Under the pieces are notes generated by a model. The model worked only from the letters and a program-made list of their open reading frames with translations. It had not been told where the DNA came from and did no database searches. DNA of 64,000 bases, taken from positions 3,534,001 to 3,598,000 of the forward strand of contig NZ_CP034363.1 of assembly GCF_007981265.1 (NCBI RefSeq), read 5' to 3'. A program made the position numbers and the translations under genes. Every line of letters starts with the position of its first letter. Position 1 is the stretch's first letter. The DNA is from Pantoea sp. CCBC3-3-1. GTDB taxonomy: Bacteria > Pseudomonadota > Gammaproteobacteria > Enterobacterales > Enterobacteriaceae. Of this stretch, positions 29,406 through 41,473 are shown in pieces.

Positions 29406-29632
29406 TAACAGCTGCCTTATTACGCTATTAGAGTCGGCCATCGCCGGGGGGTCTGGTAAAGACCAAAAGAAAGTGGGCAACATTCTATCATCTGAAGACG
29501 ATTCCTCAACGGCAAACCCCTGCTTACTCACGGCCTTTGCTGTAAAAGGCAACAGGCGGCTGTTGTTTTTGCACAAAAGCCCAACATCCTGTTTAAATTT
29601 AAGACGAACGAACATTTTTGCCAGAAAAACCG

Positions 29633-29660
29633 TTGACTCATTTCCCGCGATCCCTATAAT
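29633..29660 (+). promoter_or_regulatory. Promoter of the tRNA-Val/tRNA-Lys operon
   Basis: TTGACT, 16-base spacer, TATAAT, then GCGACTCC, 17 bases before the first tRNA. Confidence 0.88.
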
Positions 29661-29677
29661 GCGACTCCACACAGCGG

Positions 29678-29753
29678 GGGTGATTAGCTCAGTTGGTAGA
29701 GCATCTCCTTTACACGGAGGGGGTCGGCGGTTCGAGCCCGTCATCACCCACCA
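29678..29753 (+). tRNA. valU: tRNA-Val (anticodon TAC), copy 1
   Basis: 76 nt with CCA; stem GGGTGAT/ATCACCC, anticodon loop TTTACAC. The E. coli operon valU-valX-valY-lysV has the same order. Confidence 0.96.
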
Positions 29754-29803
29754 CTCTAAACGGTGGCTCCGCAGTGTTAAGTAAGACCAGAATTCTTCAG
29801 GAT

Positions 29804-29879
29804 GGGTGATTAGCTCAGTTGGTAGAGCATCTCCTTTACACGGAGGGGGTCGGCGGTTCGAGCCCGTCATCACCCACCA
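29804..29879 (+). tRNA. valX: tRNA-Val (anticodon TAC), copy 2
   Basis: Identical to copy 1 and separated from it by 50 bases. Confidence 0.96.
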
Positions 29880-29911
29880 TTCTGAATGCATTTTGTGAGA
29901 AGTACCGAAGT

Positions 29912-29987
29912 GGGTGATTAGCTCAGTTGGTAGAGCATCTCCTTTACACGGAGGGGGTCGGCGGTTCGAGCCCGTCATCACCCACCA
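29912..29987 (+). tRNA. valY: tRNA-Val (anticodon TAC), copy 3
   Basis: Identical to copies 1 and 2; only 4 bases separate it from tRNA-Lys. Confidence 0.96.
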
Positions 29988-29991
29988 CTTC

Positions 29992-30067
29992 GGGTCGTTA
30001 GCTCAGTTGGTAGAGCAGTTGACTTTTAATCAATTGGTCGCAGGTTCGAATCCTGCACGACCCACCA
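29992..30067 (+). tRNA. lysV: tRNA-Lys (anticodon TTT)
   Basis: 76 nt with CCA; acceptor GGGTCGT/ACGACCC, anticodon loop CTTTTAA. The last gene of the operon; its 3' end is repeated 155 bases downstream. Confidence 0.96.
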
Positions 30068-30073
30068 ATGTAG

Positions 30074-30098
30074 AAAGGCGCCCTAAAGGCGCCTTTTT
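30074..30098 (+). terminator. Terminator after tRNA-Lys, copy 1
   Basis: AAAGGCGCC-CTAAA-GGCGCCTTT followed by TT. Confidence 0.88.
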
Positions 30099-30228
30099 GC
30101 TATGCGTCATTCGGCAGGGTTCGAACCTGCAGCAGGTCGGGTCGACCAGAGGGAGACAACATTGCCGCAGGCAATGGCCCGAAGGGCGAGGCTTTAGCCG
30201 AGTCATCCTGCACGACCCACCAATGTAG

Positions 30229-30253
30229 AAAGGCGCCCTAAAGGCGCCTTTTT
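30229..30253 (+). terminator. Terminator after tRNA-Lys, copy 2
   Basis: Same hairpin as copy 1, followed by TTTTT; part of the repeat. Confidence 0.85.
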
Positions 30254-30435
30254 GCTTTTCTGCGTTTGTAGCATCGTCTAAAAAATCAAAATCAAATTAC
30301 GAGTCTGGCGCCACAGCAATCACCCAACCCACCGCTTCGCTTACGGATTCTTATCATTTCTTTTACTCTTTTCCGCATCAAGTCTCAGGCATCGCTGACC
30401 GATAACCGTATTGACCTATCACTAAGGAGACAGCG

Positions 30436-30780
30436 ATGACGACTATCAGTACCAGCACCACCACTTCAATCGGTTCCGGCAGCTCCGGCAGCGGTTCCAG
30501 CTCACAGATCGCCTCACTGAACAAGCAGATCACCACGCTGCAAACTCAGCTGAAAACCATCGATAAGGACACTACCCTTACCGACGAGCAGAAAACGCAG
30601 CAGGAACAGCTGATTAAAAACCAGATCCAAATGATTGAAGCGCAGATTGCTCAGCTGGAACAGAAGCAGGCAGAGAAATCAGCAGATAAAAAAGACGACC
30701 AGAAAGAAACAACCGCGACTAAAGCGGCAGATGGTGTTAACCGTCCGACCTCAACTAATTCGCTTAACGTTTATATCTAA
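30436..30780 (+). CDS. FlxA-like coiled-coil small protein
   Basis: A 114-residue protein. It starts with a Ser/Thr/Gly-rich stretch, then has a long heptad-like helix ([17 protein letters not shown], then [19 protein letters not shown]) and a Lys/Asp-rich tail. This is the FlxA-like pattern. E. coli FlxA is a sigma-28-controlled protein of unknown function. Ribosome site AAGGAG is 7 bases before the ATG. The stop overlaps the convergent yfeR stop by 4 bases. No sigma-28 promoter was recognised. Confidence 0.72.
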   Translation: MTTISTSTTTSIGSGSSGSGSSSQIASLNKQITTLQTQLKTIDKDTTLTDEQKTQQEQLIKNQIQMIEAQIAQLEQKQAEKSADKKDDQKETTATKAADGVNRPTSTNSLNVYI

Positions 30781-31697
30781 AACGCTGGCGTGAGTTCTCG
30801 TTGTTGCGTCAGCAGGATCGCCTGCTGACGCACTTCCTGCCAGATAACTTCAGCCGCTGGCGTCAGCGAGCGGTTTTTACGTCTTATCAGCATAATTGAG
30901 CGATTAATCTCTGGCTCTATACGCCTGACCAGCAGCGGCCTGCCCTGCGGCAGCGGCAATGCCAGCGCAGGCAGAATACTGATGCCTATCCCCGCTTCTA
31001 CCATCGGGTAAAGCGTTGCCGGATGGCCAATTTCCTGCACGATTTCAGCCTCAACCTGTTGCGCCCGCAGCGCCTCGTCAATCAGCACACGACTGCCGGA
31101 TGAGTAATCTTGCAGCACCAGCTGGCGGTTACTCAGCATTTCCCAACGGACCGTTTGTTGATCCGCCAGCGGATCGTCCTGGCGGCAAAGCAGTAAAAAA
31201 GGCTCGTCCAGAATCGCCTCACACTCAAAGTCATCAACCTGTAGCGGGCCAATAGCAATGCCAAAATCGACCTCTGCGTTGCGGATACTCTGCAATACCC
31301 ATTGCTGGGGTCGGTCGCGCAGCATGATTTTGATATCAGGAAAGCGCAGCTGACTGGCAGCCAGGCACTGTGGCATCAGATGCGCGGAAATGGTTTGGCT
31401 GGCGGCAACACGCACGGTGCCGCTTCGCTGCTGGCCATAGCTGCGCACATCGAGCAGGGTTGTATTCAGTTCCTCAAGCAAGCGCTCCAGACGGCTGGCA
31501 AGCTGTTCGCCTGCCTCGGTAAGAAGCACTTCGCGGGTGGTGCGGTCGAGTAACCGAATCCCCATTTCCGTTTCCAGCTCTTTAATACTGTGGCTCACCG
31601 CAGACTGGCTAAGGCCAATCATCTGCCCTGCCTGACTGAAACTGCCCTGTTGGGCAACGGCAACAAACACCCGCAGCTGACGTAGCGTGTAATTCAT
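30777..31697 (-). CDS. yfeR: LysR-family regulator YfeR
   Basis: A 306-residue LysR regulator. The HTH is in [24 protein letters not shown], followed by [18 protein letters not shown] and an effector domain. In E. coli and Salmonella yfeR is likewise divergent from yfeH and is reported to repress it in response to osmolarity. Length is close to the E. coli protein. The shared gap is 96 bases, so operator and both promoters must overlap. Confidence 0.88.
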   Translation of the reverse strand: MNYTLRQLRVFVAVAQQGSFSQAGQMIGLSQSAVSHSIKELETEMGIRLLDRTTREVLLTEAGEQLASRLERLLEELNTTLLDVRSYGQQRSGTVRVAASQTISAHLMPQCLAASQLRFPDIKIMLRDRPQQWVLQSIRNAEVDFGIAIGPLQVDDFECEAILDEPFLLLCRQDDPLADQQTVRWEMLSNRQLVLQDYSSGSRVLIDEALRAQQVEAEIVQEIGHPATLYPMVEAGIGISILPALALPLPQGRPLLVRRIEPEINRSIMLIRRKNRSLTPAAEVIWQEVRQQAILLTQQRELTPAF

Positions 31698-31793
31698 CGA
31701 TTTTACTCATAGATGCATTCAATAAATCAATTTTATTTCTAAAACCCGGCGGCGCACAATAGCGCCATGATTTTTTTAACTGGGCGTTAACAA

Positions 31794-32819
31794 ATGCGTA
31801 TTTTTCGTCTTGACCCGCTGATGGTAAAACTGATCGTCACCGTACTGCTGGCGAGTTTTCTGCCTGCACGCGGTTATTTTGTTGAAATTTTTGAATGGCT
31901 GACAACGGCGGCGATTGCCCTGCTTTTCTTTATGCACGGCGCAAAGCTTTCCCGCGAAAAAATCATTGCTGGCGGTGGCCACTGGCGGCTGCATTTGTGG
32001 GTAATGTGCAGCACCTTCGTTATTTTCCCGCTCCTTGGGCTGCTATTTGTCTGGTGGCACCCGCTGCCGGTCAGCGCTGAAATTTATACCGGCTTCCTCT
32101 ATCTTTGCATTTTGCCTGCTACCGTACAGTCTTCTATTGCGCTGACCTCCCTGGCCGGCGGTAACGTTGCCGCAGCGGTCTGTAGCGCTTCAGCGTCAAG
32201 CCTGCTCGGCGTTTTTATCTCCCCACTGTTGGTCGGGCTGGTGATGAATGTTCATAGCGATGCGGCCGGCGGCAATCTGGAGCAGATTGGTAAAATCATG
32301 CTGCAACTGCTGCTGCCTTTCGTTCTGGGGCACATTTCACGTCGCTGGATTGCGGATTGGGTTGAAAGGCATCGTAGCCTGATTGGCAAAACGGATCAGA
32401 CCTCCATTTTGTTGGTGGTCTACTCTGCGTTCAGTGAAGCGGTGGTAAACGGTATTTGGCACCGTGTTGGCGCAGGTACGCTGCTTTATATTGTTGCGGG
32501 TAGCCTGGGCATCCTGTTTGTGGCGCTGGCGATTAATCTCCTGGCGGCCCGCCTGTTCGGGTTTAACCGTCCGGATGAGATTACTATCCTGTTTTGTGGT
32601 TCGAAGAAAAGCCTGGCGAACGGCGTCCCGATGGCCAATATTCTGTTCCCTTCCGCAGCGGTCGGGATTATTGTCCTGCCATTAATGATTTTTCACCAGG
32701 TACAATTAATGGTCTGCTCAATGCTGGCGCAGCGCTATAAAAGAGCCGGTGAGAAGCTGATTGCCCAACAGCAACAAGAAAACACGCCGCGCAAAGCGGT
32801 GGTTGAATCGCAGAAATAA
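31794..32819 (+). CDS. yfeH: Bile acid:sodium symporter-like protein YfeH
   Basis: A 341-residue inner-membrane protein of the SBF-like family with about ten hydrophobic segments. LLFFMHGAKLSREKI, TVQSSIALTSLAGGNVAAAVCSAS and FCGSKKSLANGVPMA are typical. Substrate is unknown. The ATG lacks a clear ribosome site. It is divergent from yfeR, its presumed regulator. Confidence 0.87.
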   Translation: MRIFRLDPLMVKLIVTVLLASFLPARGYFVEIFEWLTTAAIALLFFMHGAKLSREKIIAGGGHWRLHLWVMCSTFVIFPLLGLLFVWWHPLPVSAEIYTGFLYLCILPATVQSSIALTSLAGGNVAAAVCSASASSLLGVFISPLLVGLVMNVHSDAAGGNLEQIGKIMLQLLLPFVLGHISRRWIADWVERHRSLIGKTDQTSILLVVYSAFSEAVVNGIWHRVGAGTLLYIVAGSLGILFVALAINLLAARLFGFNRPDEITILFCGSKKSLANGVPMANILFPSAAVGIIVLPLMIFHQVQLMVCSMLAQRYKRAGEKLIAQQQQENTPRKAVVESQK

Positions 32820-32885
32820 ACAGTAAGGGGGAGCCAGGCTCCCTCTTGCATCACTGATGTAATGCGTTGCGTTTGCAGCCAGTCT

Positions 32886-33101
32886 CTAGTCTTTGCGTAA
32901 AGGCTTCACCAAACCTTCCAGACCTTCCACTTTTATCGCTAACGTCAGCTGCATCAGCTCCCCCAGATGCCCGGCCGGGAACTCGCCTTTACGGGCAAAC
33001 CACAGTAGATAGGGTTCAGGTAAATCGATCAGCATGCGCCCTCTGTATTTTCCAAAAGGCATCGCCGTATTCGCGATTTCGATCAGGTGTTCTTTTTCCA
33101 T
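32886..33101 (-). CDS. ypeB: DUF3820 protein YpeB
   Basis: A 71-residue protein with the DUF3820 signature PFGKYRGRMLIDLPEPYLLWF. E. coli ypeB (72 residues) also follows ligA. It starts immediately after the ligA stop with no gap and is certainly cotranscribed. Function unknown. Confidence 0.88.
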   Translation of the reverse strand: MEKEHLIEIANTAMPFGKYRGRMLIDLPEPYLLWFARKGEFPAGHLGELMQLTLAIKVEGLEGLVKPLRKD

Positions 33102-35165
<2,064 letters not shown>

Positions 35166-35194
35166 TCATACGAGGATTAAGGCAGATTAATGAA

Positions 35195-36202
35195 TCAGGC
35201 GTTCGCCTCAATCACGTCACGAATGCGGTTTTTATACGTTTCCAGCTTTTGCGGCGTCATCATCCGACGCTCATCATCCAGCACCACGCCGCCAACATCA
35301 TCGGCAATACGCTGGGCCGACTGTAACATCAGCTTGAAGTTCTGATTCGCATCACCGTAAGAAGGCACCATCATAAAGATAGATACGCCCGGCGTAGTGA
35401 AATCAGCCATTTCGTCGGGATTGAAAGAACCCGGTTTCACCATATTGGCGAGGCTGAACAGTACCGGGCCGCTGCCTGCCGGGCTGAGATGACGATGGAA
35501 AATATTCATTTCGCCAAACTGGAAACCGGCCTGCAACATACCTTGCAACAGGGCTTCGCCATTCAGTTCACCGCCTGCGTGGGCGCTGACGTGCAGCACC
35601 AGAACGGTCTCTTTTGGACGTTCCTGTACCGGTGTCGCTACTTCAGGCTTCACCGGTTCCGCTACGGGTTCTGGCTCAGGCGCTTCAGGCTCTGCAACGG
35701 GTTCTGGCTGAGGAGCCTGACTCACCACCGGCTGTGGGCTAACCGGCTGCGGCGGGCGCTGTGGTGACGGCGTACGCTGCGGCTCAGGCTGCCGATGAGT
35801 TGCCGGTGCAAGAGTGGGTTCATCATCGTAGTCATCTTCAGACGGCAAATCTCCGCCAAAGAGCGGATCGCGTTCAGGTTGCTCATCAACCGGCTGCTGA
35901 TGACGAACGGGTTCAGGCTGAGCGCGAGGCTTAACCGGACGCGGCTGCGCCTTTTCCTCAAAAACGCCTACGGCGGGCTCATCGTCTTCCTGACGCGAAC
36001 GGGGACGTTTTGCGCGCACTTCCTGAGCGCCGTCATCGACGTCGTCATAAGACTCTTCTCTGTCCTGTTTTAAACGTTTGTGAGGACGATCGCGAAAAAC
36101 GGAAGAGCGCTCTTTACGGCTGGTCCAGAAGCCGTGAAGCAGAAGCGCTATTATAGCGATCGCGCCAACAACGATTAATATCAGACGCAAATCCTGCATC
36201 AT
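35195..36202 (-). CDS. zipA: Cell division protein ZipA
   Basis: A 335-residue inner-membrane protein that tethers FtsZ to the membrane. The N-terminus [22 protein letters not shown] is the membrane anchor, followed by a basic patch ([16 protein letters not shown]). A long Pro/Gln/Glu-rich linker (about 60-195) contains repeated PEPVAEP units. The C-terminal FtsZ-binding domain (about 200-335) has [21 protein letters not shown] and [14 protein letters not shown]. Start at 36202 matches the E. coli MMQDL start; a longer frame is rejected. The linker varies between species. Confidence 0.95.
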   Translation of the reverse strand: MMQDLRLILIVVGAIAIIALLLHGFWTSRKERSSVFRDRPHKRLKQDREESYDDVDDGAQEVRAKRPRSRQEDDEPAVGVFEEKAQPRPVKPRAQPEPVRHQQPVDEQPERDPLFGGDLPSEDDYDDEPTLAPATHRQPEPQRTPSPQRPPQPVSPQPVVSQAPQPEPVAEPEAPEPEPVAEPVKPEVATPVQERPKETVLVLHVSAHAGGELNGEALLQGMLQAGFQFGEMNIFHRHLSPAGSGPVLFSLANMVKPGSFNPDEMADFTTPGVSIFMMVPSYGDANQNFKLMLQSAQRIADDVGGVVLDDERRMMTPQKLETYKNRIRDVIEANA

Positions 36203-36422
36203 TGTATTCTCTGTTGTTCCAATACCTTGCCACCGCGGCAAACTTTATCCCCTAACTGTATTTGCCCGGCTGCACAAGTGCAAGTCTGTACAGTATTTTC
36301 TGACAAATAAGCGTATTTAGACACGCTTATTTGCTGTTTTTTCGCGCAAAACCCCTCTGGTCAGCGCAAGCAGCTGGGTTATTATAGCCCGGCTCAGGCT
36401 GCCTAACAGAGGAAAACAGGAC

Positions 36423-37184
36423 ATGGCCCTTCAACGAACTCACGTTTCCGGTAACGGAATTCACTATTTTGCGCAGGGATGGCGACTGATAAACCTGCCC
36501 GGGATCCGCCGTTTCGTGATCGTTCCTCTGGTACTCAACTTTTTGTTAATGGGCGGCGCGTTTATCTGGCTATTCCTGCAACTGGGGCACTGGCTGCCTG
36601 CCATGATGGCTTATGTGCCTGACTGGCTTCAGTGGCTCAGCTATTTGCTTTGGCCTCTGACGGTGATCTCTGTCGTGCTGGTATTCAGCTATTTCTTTTC
36701 AACGGTGGCTAACTGGATAGCCGCGCCGTTTTGCGGGCTGCTCGCCGAGCAACTGGAAGCAAAGCTGACCGGAAAACCGCTACCCGACAGCGGCTGGGCC
36801 GGTATGGTGCGTGATATACCGCGTATAATGAAACGTGAATGGCAAAAACTGGCCTGGTATCTGCCGCGCGCGCTGTTACTGTTCCTGCTCTATTTCATTC
36901 CAGGTTTTGGTCAAACGGTGGCGCCCGTGTTGTGGTTTTTGTTCAGTGCGTGGATGCTCTCTATTCAGTATTGCGATTACCCTTTCGATAATCACAAAGT
37001 GAGCTTTAAACAGATGCGTTCCGCACTCAAACAGAATAAAACGGATGTGATGCAGTTTGGCGCGCTGGTCAGCCTGTTTACGATGGTGCCCGTGCTGAAC
37101 CTGGCCATTATGCCGGTGGCTGTCTGCGGCGCGACCGCCATGTGGGTGGATCACTATCGCAATGCGTTGGGACGCGTCAGGTAA
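36423..37184 (+). CDS. cysZ: Sulfate transporter CysZ
   Basis: A 253-residue inner-membrane sulfate permease, the same length as E. coli CysZ. It has several hydrophobic segments, [22 protein letters not shown] (in parts) and the conserved [11 protein letters not shown]. It supplies sulfate for cysteine synthesis. It is followed by cysK in the same direction after 129 bases. Confidence 0.94.
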   Translation: MALQRTHVSGNGIHYFAQGWRLINLPGIRRFVIVPLVLNFLLMGGAFIWLFLQLGHWLPAMMAYVPDWLQWLSYLLWPLTVISVVLVFSYFFSTVANWIAAPFCGLLAEQLEAKLTGKPLPDSGWAGMVRDIPRIMKREWQKLAWYLPRALLLFLLYFIPGFGQTVAPVLWFLFSAWMLSIQYCDYPFDNHKVSFKQMRSALKQNKTDVMQFGALVSLFTMVPVLNLAIMPVAVCGATAMWVDHYRNALGRVR

Positions 37185-37267
37185 GGCTTATGCCATTTCA
37201 TACGTCCTTATTGCTACAGAACATATATATATACTATTTCTTCACTTCCTTGAAAAAATGAAGCGGG

Positions 37268-37273
37268 TATGAT
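37268..37273 (+). promoter_or_regulatory. Probable -10 of cysK promoter
   Basis: TATGAT 41 bases before the cysK ATG, with no good -35, as expected for a CysB-activated promoter. The CysB site itself was not located. Confidence 0.45.
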
Positions 37274-37313
37274 CCAGGCTGTTCCCAATATTTCATACAG
37301 TTAAGGACGGGCT

Positions 37314-38285
37314 ATGAGTAAGATCTATGAAGACAATTCGTTAACAATCGGTCATACGCCACTGGTTCGACTGAACCGCATCGGTAATGGCCGTATTTTG
37401 GCGAAAGTGGAATCGCGTAACCCGAGCTTCAGCATCAAATGCCGTATCGGTGCCAATATGATTTGGGACGCGGAAAAACGAGGCATTCTCAAGCCCGGCG
37501 TAGAACTGGTGGAACCGACCAGTGGTAACACCGGCATTGCTCTGGCCTATGTCGCTGCCGCTCGCGGTTATAAACTGACGCTGACCATGCCTGAAACCAT
37601 GAGCGTAGAGCGCCGTAAACTGCTGAAAGCACTGGGTGCAAATCTGATCCTGACCGAAGGCGCTAAAGGCATGAAAGGTGCCATTACCAAAGCGGAAGAG
37701 ATCGTTGCCAGCAATCCTGATAAATTTGTGCTGCTACAACAGTTCAGCAACCCGGCTAACCCGGAAATTCACGAAAAAACCACCGGCCCAGAGATCTGGG
37801 AAGATACCGATGGCGAAGTGGATGTCTTTATTGCCGGTGTAGGCACGGGCGGCACCCTGACGGGCGTGACGCGCTACATTAAAAACACGAAAGGTAAAAA
37901 AGACCTTATTGCGGTTGCGGTAGAGCCTACTGATTCTCCGGTTATCGCTCAGGCGCTGGCAGGCGAAGAGATCAAGCCAGGCCCACACAAAATTCAGGGT
38001 ATCGGTGCCGGTTTCATTCCGGGTAACCTCGAACTGAATCTGATTGACCGCGTTGTGGCTATCACCAATGAAGAATCCATTTCGACCGCACGTCGTCTGA
38101 TGGAAGAAGAAGGTATCCTTGCCGGGATCTCCTCTGGCGCAGCGGTTGCCGCAGCGCTGAAATTGCAGGAAGAGGAAGAGTTCGCCAATAAGAATATTGT
38201 CGTGATCCTGCCTTCTTCCGGTGAGCGTTACCTGAGTACCGCGCTGTTTGCCGATCTCTTCACCGAGAAAGAATTGCAGCAGTAA
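37314..38285 (+). CDS. cysK: Cysteine synthase A
   Basis: A 323-residue PLP enzyme that makes cysteine from O-acetylserine and sulfide. The PLP lysine is K42 in [20 protein letters not shown] and GTGGTLTGV bind substrate and phosphate, and the C-terminal [10 protein letters not shown] is typical. Length is the same as E. coli CysK. It ends with a strong terminator and is the partner of CysZ, CysM and CysPTWA in this window. Confidence 0.97.
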   Translation: MSKIYEDNSLTIGHTPLVRLNRIGNGRILAKVESRNPSFSIKCRIGANMIWDAEKRGILKPGVELVEPTSGNTGIALAYVAAARGYKLTLTMPETMSVERRKLLKALGANLILTEGAKGMKGAITKAEEIVASNPDKFVLLQQFSNPANPEIHEKTTGPEIWEDTDGEVDVFIAGVGTGGTLTGVTRYIKNTKGKKDLIAVAVEPTDSPVIAQALAGEEIKPGPHKIQGIGAGFIPGNLELNLIDRVVAITNEESISTARRLMEEEGILAGISSGAAVAAALKLQEEEEFANKNIVVILPSSGERYLSTALFADLFTEKELQQ

Positions 38286-38307
38286 TCTCTGTCACCGACA
38301 ATTGCGC

Positions 38308-38335
38308 AAAAAAGCATCCTTTGGGGTGCTTTTTT
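38308..38335 (+). terminator. cysK terminator
   Basis: AAAAAAGCATCC and GGGTGCTTTTTT arms, 22 bases after the stop. Confidence 0.9.
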
Positions 38336-38678
38336 GTGGAGCACGTCAAAGTTTTGCCATTCTCAACATTGCTTTTACCCTTGAGTGTCTGGTATCTAAG
38401 CTTTCAATTATTTCGAACCGCAAAATTAATCGCTGTGCTGATTCGATGCGGCTGAATCGATTTACCGGTTTGGCGCAACAGGAAGAATCGCGGCATAATG
38501 GGAAAGGGATAAGCGAGACAAAAATCGTTGATTTTAGCCCCGCCGCCACCCGCTCCTTAGCAGCGCATTTTTTGGCGCGTCTTTGTACGCAGGCCAGCGC
38601 GACTCCCAGGCTAAAGTCACGGTCCCAGGCTAGACTTTATGCCGATAACACCAAACCAAATTAAGTTGGGGAAACAGA
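38336..38678 (+). promoter_or_regulatory. pts operon leader and promoter region
   Basis: No gene seen in this 343-base stretch. It holds a Cra-like site, GCTGAATCGATTTA at 38451-38464, close to the Cra consensus. In E. coli this gap has CRP- and Cra-influenced promoters. A strong CRP site was not identified by eye. Confidence 0.55.
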
Positions 38679-38936
38679 ATGTTCCAGCAAGAAGTCACAA
38701 TTACTGCACCAAACGGTCTGCACACTCGCCCTGCCGCTCAGTTTGTAAAAGAAGCAAAAGCCTTTGCCTCTGAAATCACCGTCACCTCTAACGGCAAGTC
38801 TGCCAGCGCAAAAAGCCTGTTCAAGCTGCAAACACTGGGTCTGACTCAGGGCACCGTTGTGACGCTGTCGGCAGAGGGTGAAGACGAGCAGAAAGCCGTA
38901 GAGCATCTGGTTAAGCTGATGGCGGAACTTGAATAA
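38679..38936 (+). CDS. ptsH: PTS phosphocarrier protein HPr
   Basis: An 85-residue cytosolic phosphocarrier between enzyme I and sugar EIIA domains. H15 in [11 protein letters not shown] is the phospho-site and S46 in [10 protein letters not shown] is the conserved serine. Length equals E. coli HPr. First gene of ptsH-ptsI-crr. Confidence 0.98.
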   Translation: MFQQEVTITAPNGLHTRPAAQFVKEAKAFASEITVTSNGKSASAKSLFKLQTLGLTQGTVVTLSAEGEDEQKAVEHLVKLMAELE

Positions 38937-38982
38937 GCCGTCGCTTTTCTTCCGCGGCTTGTACATTACTGCAAACATATTG

Positions 38983-39005
38983 ATCGCGGACAGTTAGTCC
39001 GCGAT
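38983..39005 (+). other. Hairpin between ptsH and ptsI
   Basis: ATCGCGGAC-AGTTA-GTCCGCGAT, a perfect 9-bp stem followed by GTTGTTT. It could be a partial terminator or an mRNA 3'-end stabiliser for ptsH. Confidence 0.7.
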
Positions 39006-39135
39006 GTTGTTTCGGTAAAGTATTCAACCGCCAGACGACAGCTCCAGGCGGGCGTTATCTGCCAATGGCTCAAGGGTGCGCCGACAGTTTCTGGATCGAT
39101 CGCTCGCGATTATCAGTTATCAAAAAGGTAGGGTT

Positions 39136-40863
39136 ATGATTTCAGGCATTTTAGCATCACCGGGTATCGCTTTTGGCAAAGCGCTTCTGCTGAAAGAAGA
39201 TGAAATAGTCATCAACCGGAAAAAAATTACTACCGAACAGGTTGAGCAGGAAGTTCAGCGTTTTCTTGAAGGTCGCAGCAAAGCCGCCACGCAGCTGGAA
39301 GCGATTAAAATCAAAGCCGGTGAAACCTTCGGCGAAGAGAAAGAAGCCATCTTCGAAGGGCATATCATGCTGCTGGAAGATGAAGAGCTTGAGCAGGAAA
39401 TCATAGCCCTGATAAAAGACGATCTGGCTTCTGCCGACGCGGCGGTGCACTCCGTCATTGAAGGCCAGGCGAAAGCACTGGAAGAGTTAGACGATGAGTA
39501 TCTGAAAGAGCGTGCAGCTGACGTTCGCGATATCGGTAAGCGTTTACTGCAAAACATCCTTGGCTTGCACATCGTCGATCTGAGCGCTATTTCAGAAGAA
39601 GTTCTGCTGGTAGCGAAAGATTTAACGCCTTCAGAAACCGCACAGCTGAATCTGAACAAAGTGCTGGGCTTCATCACCGATTTGGGTGGCCGCACCTCCC
39701 ACACCTCCATTATGGCGCGTTCTCTCGAACTGCCAGCCATTGTCGGCACCGGTTCTGTCACTTCACAAATTCAGAATGGCGATTATCTGATTCTCGATGG
39801 CGTTAACAACAATGTTTATGTTAACCCAACACCAGAGCAGATTGATGAGCTAAAAGCAATTCATAATCAGTATGTTACTGAGAAAAACGACCTCGCCAAG
39901 CTGAAAGATTTGCCCGCAATCACTCTGGATGGTCATCAGGTTGAAGTGTGCGCTAACATCGGTACCGTACGCGACGTCGCGGGTGCTGAGCGCAACGGTG
40001 CAGAAGGTGTCGGCCTGTATCGTACCGAATTCCTGTTCATGGATCGTGACTCTCTGCCCAGCGAAGAAGAGCAGTTCCAGGCTTATAAAGCCGTCGCAGA
40101 GGCGATGGGATCTCAGGCAGTTATCGTGCGTACGATGGATATCGGCGGCGATAAAGATCTGCCTTATATGAATCTGCCAAAAGAAGACAACCCGTTCCTG
40201 GGCTGGCGTGCGATCCGCATCGCCATGGATCGTCCGGAAATTCTGCATGCTCAGCTGCGCGCCATTCTGCGTGCTTCCGCCTTCGGCAAGCTGCGCATCA
40301 TGTTCCCAATGATTATCTCTGTTGAAGAAGTTCGTACGCTGAAAGCCGAGCTGGAAACGCTAAAAGCGCAGCTGCGTACCGAAGGCAAAGCTTTTGATGA
40401 AAGCATTGAAGTCGGCATCATGGTGGAAACACCTGCTTCTGCCGCGATTGCTCATCATTTGGCCAAAGAAGTCGATTTCTTCAGCATTGGTACCAACGAT
40501 CTGACGCAGTACACCCTGGCGGTCGATCGGGGCAATGACCTGATTTCTCATTTATACAACCCAATGACCCCTTCCGTGCTGACGCTTATCAAGCAAGTTA
40601 TTGATGCATCTCACGCTGAAGGCAAATGGACTGGGATGTGTGGTGAGCTGGCTGGCGATGAACGTGCTACACTACTGTTACTGGGAATGGGGCTGGACGA
40701 GTTCAGCATGAGTGCCATTTCTATCCCGCGCATCAAAAAAATTATCCGTAACACGAATTTTGAAGATGCGAAGGCGTTAGCAGAGCAGGCTCTGGCTCAA
40801 CCGACAGCGGAAGAGTTAATGAACCTGGTCAACAAGTTCATTGAAGAAAAAACACTCTGCTGA
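39136..40863 (+). CDS. ptsI: PTS enzyme I (phosphoenolpyruvate-protein phosphotransferase)
   Basis: A 575-residue enzyme transferring phosphate from PEP to HPr, equal in length to E. coli EI. H189 in [13 protein letters not shown] is the phospho-site. The PEP-binding domain has [34 protein letters not shown] and [12 protein letters not shown] 39136 is chosen over an ATG 60 bases upstream by homology. Confidence 0.98.
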   Translation: MISGILASPGIAFGKALLLKEDEIVINRKKITTEQVEQEVQRFLEGRSKAATQLEAIKIKAGETFGEEKEAIFEGHIMLLEDEELEQEIIALIKDDLASADAAVHSVIEGQAKALEELDDEYLKERAADVRDIGKRLLQNILGLHIVDLSAISEEVLLVAKDLTPSETAQLNLNKVLGFITDLGGRTSHTSIMARSLELPAIVGTGSVTSQIQNGDYLILDGVNNNVYVNPTPEQIDELKAIHNQYVTEKNDLAKLKDLPAITLDGHQVEVCANIGTVRDVAGAERNGAEGVGLYRTEFLFMDRDSLPSEEEQFQAYKAVAEAMGSQAVIVRTMDIGGDKDLPYMNLPKEDNPFLGWRAIRIAMDRPEILHAQLRAILRASAFGKLRIMFPMIISVEEVRTLKAELETLKAQLRTEGKAFDESIEVGIMVETPASAAIAHHLAKEVDFFSIGTNDLTQYTLAVDRGNDLISHLYNPMTPSVLTLIKQVIDASHAEGKWTGMCGELAGDERATLLLLGMGLDEFSMSAISIPRIKKIIRNTNFEDAKALAEQALAQPTAEELMNLVNKFIEEKTLC

Positions 40864-40908
40864 TTACCCGCGAGACGCTGGCCAAATATTACTGCTTAGG
40901 AGAAGATC

Positions 40909-41412
40909 ATGGGTTTGTTTTCAAAACTTTTTGGCGATAAGTCAGATACCGCATCTGGAGCCATTGAGATCGTAGCGCCGCTGTCTGGCGAAATCGTCAA
41001 TATCGAAGACGTTCCAGACGTGGTGTTCGCAGAGAAAATTGTTGGCGACGGTATCGCTATTAAACCTACTGGCAATAAAATGGTAGCGCCGGTTGACGGC
41101 ACCATCGGAAAGATTTTCGAAACCAATCATGCGTTCTCTATCGAATCAGACAACGGCATTGAGCTGTTTGTCCACTTCGGTATTGATACGGTTGAACTGA
41201 AAGGCGAAGGTTTTAAACGTATCGCTGAAGAAGGCCAGAAAGTGAAGAAAGGCGACGTCGTTATTGAGTTCGACCTGCCGCTGCTGGAAGAAAAAGCGAA
41301 ATCCACGTTAACGCCGGTCGTTATCTCTAATATGGATGAGATTAAAGAGCTGGTTAAACTGACTGGTAGCGTAACCGTGGGCGAAACCCCGGTGATCCGC
41401 ATCAGGAAGTAA
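40909..41412 (+). CDS. crr: PTS glucose-specific EIIA component
   Basis: A 167-residue phosphocarrier and regulator (inducer exclusion, adenylate cyclase control). H89 in [15 protein letters not shown] is the phospho-site and H74 in ETNHAFSI is its partner. Two residues shorter than E. coli Crr. Ends at a strong terminator. Confidence 0.97.
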   Translation: MGLFSKLFGDKSDTASGAIEIVAPLSGEIVNIEDVPDVVFAEKIVGDGIAIKPTGNKMVAPVDGTIGKIFETNHAFSIESDNGIELFVHFGIDTVELKGEGFKRIAEEGQKVKKGDVVIEFDLPLLEEKAKSTLTPVVISNMDEIKELVKLTGSVTVGETPVIRIRK

Positions 41413-41432
41413 TCGGTCAGGCGTCCCGACTA

Positions 41433-41464
41433 AAGCCTCCTGAGCAGTCAGGAGGCTTTTTTTT
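41433..41464 (+). terminator. crr terminator
   Basis: AAGCCTCCTGA-GCAG-TCAGGAGGCTT with a T run; also close to the end of the convergent regulator gene. Confidence 0.93.
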
Positions 41465-41473
41465 GCGGTGAAT

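Larger units (their letters stand above)
30050..30256 (+). repeat. Tandem duplication of tRNA-Lys 3' end and terminator (155-bp period)
   Basis: A 52-bp segment (30050-30101), covering the last 18 bases of tRNA-Lys plus the terminator, is repeated exactly at 30205-30256. The 103 bases between hold an inverted T-arm-like piece (GCAGGGTTCGAACCTGC, about 30115-30131) and small hairpins (CCCGAAGGG). The layout recalls the rtT repeats behind E. coli tyrT. It is not a functional tRNA. Confidence 0.85.

Noticed and set aside
29406..29981. N-terminal extension of gltX through the tRNA genes
   Set aside because: It runs antisense through the tRNA genes; the known 471-residue enzyme starts at 29405.
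30107..30204. Possible extra tRNA gene between the two lysine 3' ends
   Set aside because: Only T-arm-like and 3'-end pieces are present; no acceptor, D-arm or anticodon stem can be drawn.
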